From Magnolia sinica (taxonomy: Eukaryota; Streptophyta; Magnoliopsida; Magnoliales; Magnoliaceae): a stretch of DNA of 64,000 nucleotides. Shown piece by piece: positions 58,549 through 64,000 of this stretch (its first letter is position 1; every line of letters starts with the position of its first letter). Made by a program: the position numbers and the translations under genes. Below the pieces are notes generated by a model, which saw only the letters and a list, made by a program, of their open reading frames with translations, ran no database searches and was not told the DNA's origin. The stretch covers positions 105,391,759-105,455,758 of the forward strand of contig NC_080578.1 of the NCBI RefSeq assembly GCF_029962835.1. The letters run 5' to 3'.

Positions 58549-61500
58549 TAATATTTATTTGGATTGTTGTAAAAAGAAACTTGATTGATTGAATTGTGTA
58601 ATCGAACAAAAGAGGGTTTTAGCGCATGGATCAACATAGCAAATCCATTGCCATGGATCATGAAAAGCAGCTTCAATCATATGTTGAGTTTGGATCATGA
58701 AAAGTCGCTTCAATCATATGTTGAGTTTGGATCATGAAAAGCCGCTTCAATCATATGTTGAGTTTGGATCTTAAAAAGCAGCTTCAATCGTATGATGAAT
58801 TTGGATCGCGAAATGAGCTGAATCATATGAACAATTTTTATCCACTGAATGGCTCAAGCATGTCAATGATTTTTATCCATCGAAATGGCCAATGTCAAAG
58901 GCTTAGATCACTAGAAATGGGCCGAATCATATTTATTTGGATTGTAGTAAAAAGAAACCTGATTGATTGAATGGTGTAATCGAACAAAAGAGGGTTTTAG
59001 CGCATGGATCAACTTAGCAAATCCATTGCCATGGATCATGAAAAGCAGCTTCAATCATATGTTGAGTTTGGATCATGAAAAGCCGCTTCAATCATATGTT
59101 GAGTTTGGATCTTAAAAAGCAGCTTCAATCGTATGATGAATTTGGATCGCGAAATGAGCCTAATCATACAAACAATTTGGATCCACTGAATGGCTCAAGC
59201 ATGTCAATGATTTTTATCAATCGAAATGGCCAATGTCAAAGGTTTGGATCACTAGAAATGGGCCAAATCATATTAATTTGGATCGTTATAAAAGGAAACC
59301 CGATTCATTGAATTGTGTATAGAACAGAAGAGGGTTTTAAGGGATGGATCAACTTGGCACATCCATTGCTATGGATCACGAAAAGCAGCTTCAATCATAT
59401 GTTGAGTTTGGATCATGAAAAGCCGCTTCAGTCATATGTTGAGTTTGGATCTTAAAAAGCAGTTGCAATCGTATGATGAATTTGGATCGCGAAATGAGCC
59501 GAATCATACGAACAATTTCTATCCACTGAATGGCTCAAGCATGTCAATGATTTTTATCCATCGAAATGGCCAATGTCAAAAGCTTAGATCACTAGAAATG
59601 GGCCGAATCATATTTATTTGGATTGTAGTAAAAAGAAACCTGATTGATTGAATGGTGTAATCGAACAAAAGAGGGTTTTAGCGCATGGACCAACTTAGCA
59701 AATCCGTTGCCATGGATCATGAAAAGCAGCTTCAATCATATGTTGAGTTTGGATCATGAAAAACCGCTTCAATCATATTGAGTTTGGATCTTAAAAAGCA
59801 TCTTCAATCGTATGATGAATTTGGATCGCGAAATGAGCCTAATCATACAAACAGTTTGGATCCACTGAATGGCTCAAGCATGTCAATGATTTTTATTTAT
59901 CGAATTGGCCAATGTCAAAGGTTTGGATCACTAGAAATAGGCCGAATCATATTATGTTGGATCGTTATAAAAGGAAACTTGATTGATCGAATTGTGAATA
60001 GAACAGAAGAGGGTTTTCAGGCATGGATCAACATAGTAGAACCATTTCCATGGATCATGAAAAGCACCTTCTACCATATGAAGAGTTTGGATTATGAAAA
60101 GTAGCTTCAATCATATGTTGAGTTTGGATCATGAAAAGCAGATTCAATAGTATAATGACTTTGGATCATGGAATGACCCTAATGATATGAACAATTTTTA
60201 TCCACTAAAAGGCTCAAGCATGTCAATGATTTTTATCCAACGAAATGGCCAATGTAAAAGGCTTAGATCAGTAGAAATGGGCCGAATCATATTAAGTTGG
60301 ATCGTTATAAAAGGAAACCTAATTGATCGAATTGTGAATAGAACAGAAGAGGGTTTTAAGGCATGGATCAACATAGCACAACCATTTGCATGGATCATGA
60401 AAAGCACCTTCTACCATATGATGAGTTTGGATTATGAAAAGTAGCTTCAATCATATGTTGAGTTTGGATCATGAAAAGCAGCTTCAATAGTATAATGAGT
60501 TTGGATCGTCGAATGACCCTAATGATATGAACAATTTTTATCCACTAAAAGGCTCAAGCATGTCAATGATTTTTATCCATCGAAATGGTCACTGTCAAAG
60601 GTTTAAATCACTAGAAATGGGCCGAATTATATTTATTTGGATTGTTGTAAAAAGAAACTTGATTGATTGAATTGTGTAATCGAACAAAAGAGGGTTTTAG
60701 CGCATGGATCAACTTAGCAAATCCATTGCCATGGATCATGAAAAGCAGCTTCAATCATATGTTGAGTTTGGATCATGAAAAGCCGCTTCAATCATATGTT
60801 GAGTTTGGATCTTAAAAAGCAGCTTCAATCGCATGATGAATTTGGATCGCGAAATGAGCCTAATCATACGAACAATTTGGATCCACTGAATGGCTCAAGC
60901 ATGTCAATGATTTTTATCAATCGAAATGGCCAATGTCAAAGGTTTGGATCACTAGAAATGGGCCAAATCATATTAATTTGGATTGTTATAAAAGGAAACC
61001 CGAATCATTGAATTGTGTATAGAACAGAAGAGGGTTTTAAGGGATGGATCAACTTGGCACATCCATTGCTACGGATCACGAAAAGCAGCTTCAATCATAT
61101 GTTGAGTTTGGATCATGAGAAGCAATTTCAATTGTATGATGAGTTTGGATTATGGAAAGCAGCTTCGATAGTATGATGTGTTTGGATCGGCGAATGAGCC
61201 TAATGATATAACAAATTCGATCTACTGAATGGCTCAAGCATGTCAATGATTTTTAATCATCGAAATGGCCAATGTCAAAGGCTTGGATCACTACAAATGG
61301 GCCAAATCATATTTATTTAGATCGTTGTAAACAGAAACTTACTCGATTGAATAGTGTATCAAACAGAAGAGGGTTAGTGCATGGATCAACTTAGCGTATC
61401 CATTGCCATGGATCATGAAAAGAAACTTCAAGCATATGATGAGTTTGGATCATGAAAAGCAGCTTCCATCATATGTCGAGTTTGGATCATGAAAAGCAGC

Positions 61501-64000
61501 TTCAATCGTATGATGTGTTTGGATCGCCGAATGAGCCTAATGATAGGAGCAATTTTGATCCACTGAATGGCTCAAGCATGTCAATGATTTTTATCCATCG
61601 AAATGGCCAATGTCAAAGGTTTGGATCACTAGAAATGAGCCGAATCATATTTATCTGGATCGTTGTAAAAAGAAACTCGCTTGATTGAATTGTGTATCGA
61701 ACAAAAGAGGGCTTTATCGCATGGATCAACTTAGCATATGCATTGCCGTGGATCATGAAAAGCAGCTTCAATTTTATGTTGAGATTGGATCATGAAAAGC
61801 AACTTCAATCATATGTTGAGTTTGGATCATGAAAAGCAGCTTCAATCATATGTTGAGTTGGGATCATGAAAAGTAGCTTCAATCATATGATAAATTTGGA
61901 TCGGCAAATGAGCCTAATCATACGAACAATTTGGATCCATTGAATGGCTCAAGCATGTCAATGATTTTTATCTATCGAAAAGGCCAATGTCAACAGTTTG
62001 GATCACTAGAAATAGGACGAATCATATTAAGTTGGATTGTTATAAAAGGAAACTTGATTGATCGAATTGTTAATAGAACAGAAGGGGGCTATAAGGCATG
62101 GATCAACATAGCAGAACCATTTCCATGGATCATGAAAAGCACCTTCTACCACATGAAGAGTTTGGATTATGAAAAGTAGCTTCAATCATATGTTGAGTTT
62201 GGATCATGAAAAGCAGCTTCAATAGTATAATGAGTTTGGATCGTGGAATGACCCTAATGATATGAACAATTTTTATCCACTAAAAGGCTCAAGCATGTCA
62301 ATGATTTTTATCCATCGAAATGGCCAATGTCAAAGGCTTAGATCACTAGAAATGGGCCAAAACATATTTATTTGGATTGTTGTAAAAAGAAACTTGATTG
62401 ATTGAATTGTGTAATCGAACAAAAGAGGATTTTAGCGCATGGATCAACTTAGCAAATCCATTGCCATGGATCATGAAAAGCCGCTTCAATCATATGTTGA
62501 GTTTGGATCATGAAAAGCCGCTTCAATCATATGATGAATTTGGATCGCGAAATGAGCCGAATCATACGAACAATTTTTATCCACTGAATGGCTCAAGCAT
62601 GTCAATGATTTTTATCCATCGAAATGGCCAATGTCAAAGGCTTAGATCACTAGAAATGGGCCGAATAATATTTATTTGGATTGTAGTAAAAAGAAACTTG
62701 ATTGATTGAATGGTGTAATCGAACAAAAGAGGATTTTAGCGCATGGATCAACTTAGCAAATCCATTGCCATGGATCATGAAAAGCAGCTTCAATCATATG
62801 TTGACTTTGGATCATGAAAAGCCGCTTCAATCATATGTTGAGTTTGGATCTTAAAAAGCGGCTTCAATCATATGATGAATTTGGATCGCGAAATGAGCCT
62901 AATCATACAAACAATTTGGATCCACTAAATGGCTCAAGCATGTCAATGACTTTTATCAATCGAAATGGCCAATGTCAAAGGTTTGGATCACTAGAAATGG
63001 GCCAAATCAAATTAATTTGGATCGTTATAAAAGGAAACCCAATTCATTGAATTGTGTATAGAACAGAAGAGGGTTTCAAGGGATGGATCAACTTGGCACA
63101 TCCATTGCTTTGGATCACGAAAAGTAGCTTCAATCATATGTTGAGTTTGGAACATGAAAAGCCGCTTCAGTCATATGTTGAGTTTGGATCTTAAAAAGTA
63201 GCTTCAATCGTATGATGAATTTGGATCGCGAAATGAGCCGAATCATACGAACAATTTTTATCCACTGAATGCCTCAAGCATGTCAATGATTTTTATCCAT
63301 CGAAATGGCCAATGTCAAAGGCTTAGATCACTAGAAATGGGCCGAATCATATTTATTTGGATTGTAGTAAAAAGAAACCTGATTGATTGAATGGTGTAAT
63401 CGAACAAAAGAGGGTTTTAGCGCATGGATCAACATAGCAAATCCATTGCCATGGATCATGAAAAGCAGCTTCAATCATATGTTGAGTTTGGATCATGAAA
63501 AGCCGCTTCAATCATATGTTGAGTTTGGATCTTAAACAGCATCTTCAATCATATGATGAATTTGGATTGCGAAATGAGCCTAATCATAAGAACAATTTGG
63601 ATCCATTGAATGGCTCAAGCATGTCAATGATTTTTATTTATCGAATTGGCCAATGTCAAAGGTTTGGATCACTAGAAATGGGCCGAATCATATTAAGTTG
63701 GATCGTCATAAAAGGAAACCTGATCGATCGAATTGTGTATCGAACAGAAGAGGGTTTTAAGGCATGGATCAACATAGCACAACCATTTGCATGGATCATG
63801 AAAAGCACCTTCTTGATGAGTTTGGATTATGAAAAGTAGCTTCAATCATATGTTGAGTTTGGATCATGAAAAGCAGCTTCAATAGTCTAATGAGTTTGGA
63901 TCGTTGAATGACCCCTAATGATAAGAACAATTTTTATCCACTGAATGGCTCAAGCATGTCAATGATTTTTATCCATCGAAATGGCCAATGTCAAAGGTTT
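58549..64000 (+). repeat. Satellite array, about 340-bp monomer, with higher-order structure
   Basis: About 16 tandem monomers. The marker GGGTTTTA(G/A)(C/G)G at the start of the AACAAAAGAGGG block occurs at 58614, 58992, 59332, 59673, 60011, 60351, 60692, 61032, 61371, 61709, 62086, 62427, 62731, 63071, 63412 and 63752. Spacing is 338-341, with three exceptions (378, 377, 304). These differ by one 35-38-bp subrepeat of the type CTTCAATCATATGTTGAGTT. The array runs off the right edge. The recurring 78 to 114 codon frames reflect monomer similarity; 340 or 341 is not a multiple of three and there is no continuous frame. Confidence 0.95.

Noticed and set aside
58734..63839. Repeated open frames of 78-114 codons beginning MKSRFNHMLSLDL
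   Set aside because: They occur once per satellite monomer. The monomer length (340 or 341) breaks the frame between units, and no domain or start context supports translation.

Overview
This window is nuclear DNA of a flowering plant. It has many small exons with GT-AG introns, Copia, L1, RTE, CACTA, hAT-like and MITE debris, long microsatellites and a satellite array. GGGCCCACC-rich interspersed repeats make me lean towards a magnoliid, but that is only an impression. No bacterial genes, tRNA genes, rRNA genes or CRISPR arrays were seen.

The only recognisable host gene with a long open exon series is plastid histidinol dehydrogenase (HDH, HISN8), which catalyses the last two steps of histidine synthesis. 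It appears twice on the plus strand. Copy A (exons at 4720-8176) stops after nine exons. Copy B runs from 17789 to 24572 and its last exon lies 21 kb further on, at 45568-45845. Copies A and B sit in a nearly identical block (1-8546 and 13069-21623) that runs off the left edge. The first exon (transit peptide) was not found for either copy. In copy B the roughly 31-codon segment that should carry the catalytic Glu-His pair was not found either.

Layout. 1-8546: duplicated block with RTE fragments, CCGTTAC-rich repeats, a MITE and HDH exons. 8453-10250: a miniature LTR element fused to a 5'-truncated Copia. 10250-13068: unrelated spacer with a GATATCG-family element. 13069-24572: second block plus the HDH middle exons. 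24573-45567: one very large HDH intron holding a 2.6 kb GATATCG-family element with an insertion, a decayed minus-strand Copia, a 7.35 kb long-terminal-inverted-repeat transposon inserted in that Copia, a SINE, a CACTA end and an L1 fragment. 45568-45845: last HDH exon. 45846-50800: degenerate repeats. 51219-55960: minus-strand pseudogene exons, including a clear MyTH4-FERM piece of a kinesin-like calmodulin-binding protein. 57361-58212: MITE with a SINE inside. 58549-64000: a satellite of about 340 bp with higher-order structure, running off the right edge.

The most interesting object is the 7.35 kb element at 28811-36159. It has 1.4 kb inverted termini, each with a hairpin at the tip, and carries intron-containing exons resembling the EF-hand tail of a lysophospholipid acyltransferase (LPEAT2-like). 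It has no visible transposase, so it looks like a Pack-MULE-type gene-capturing element.
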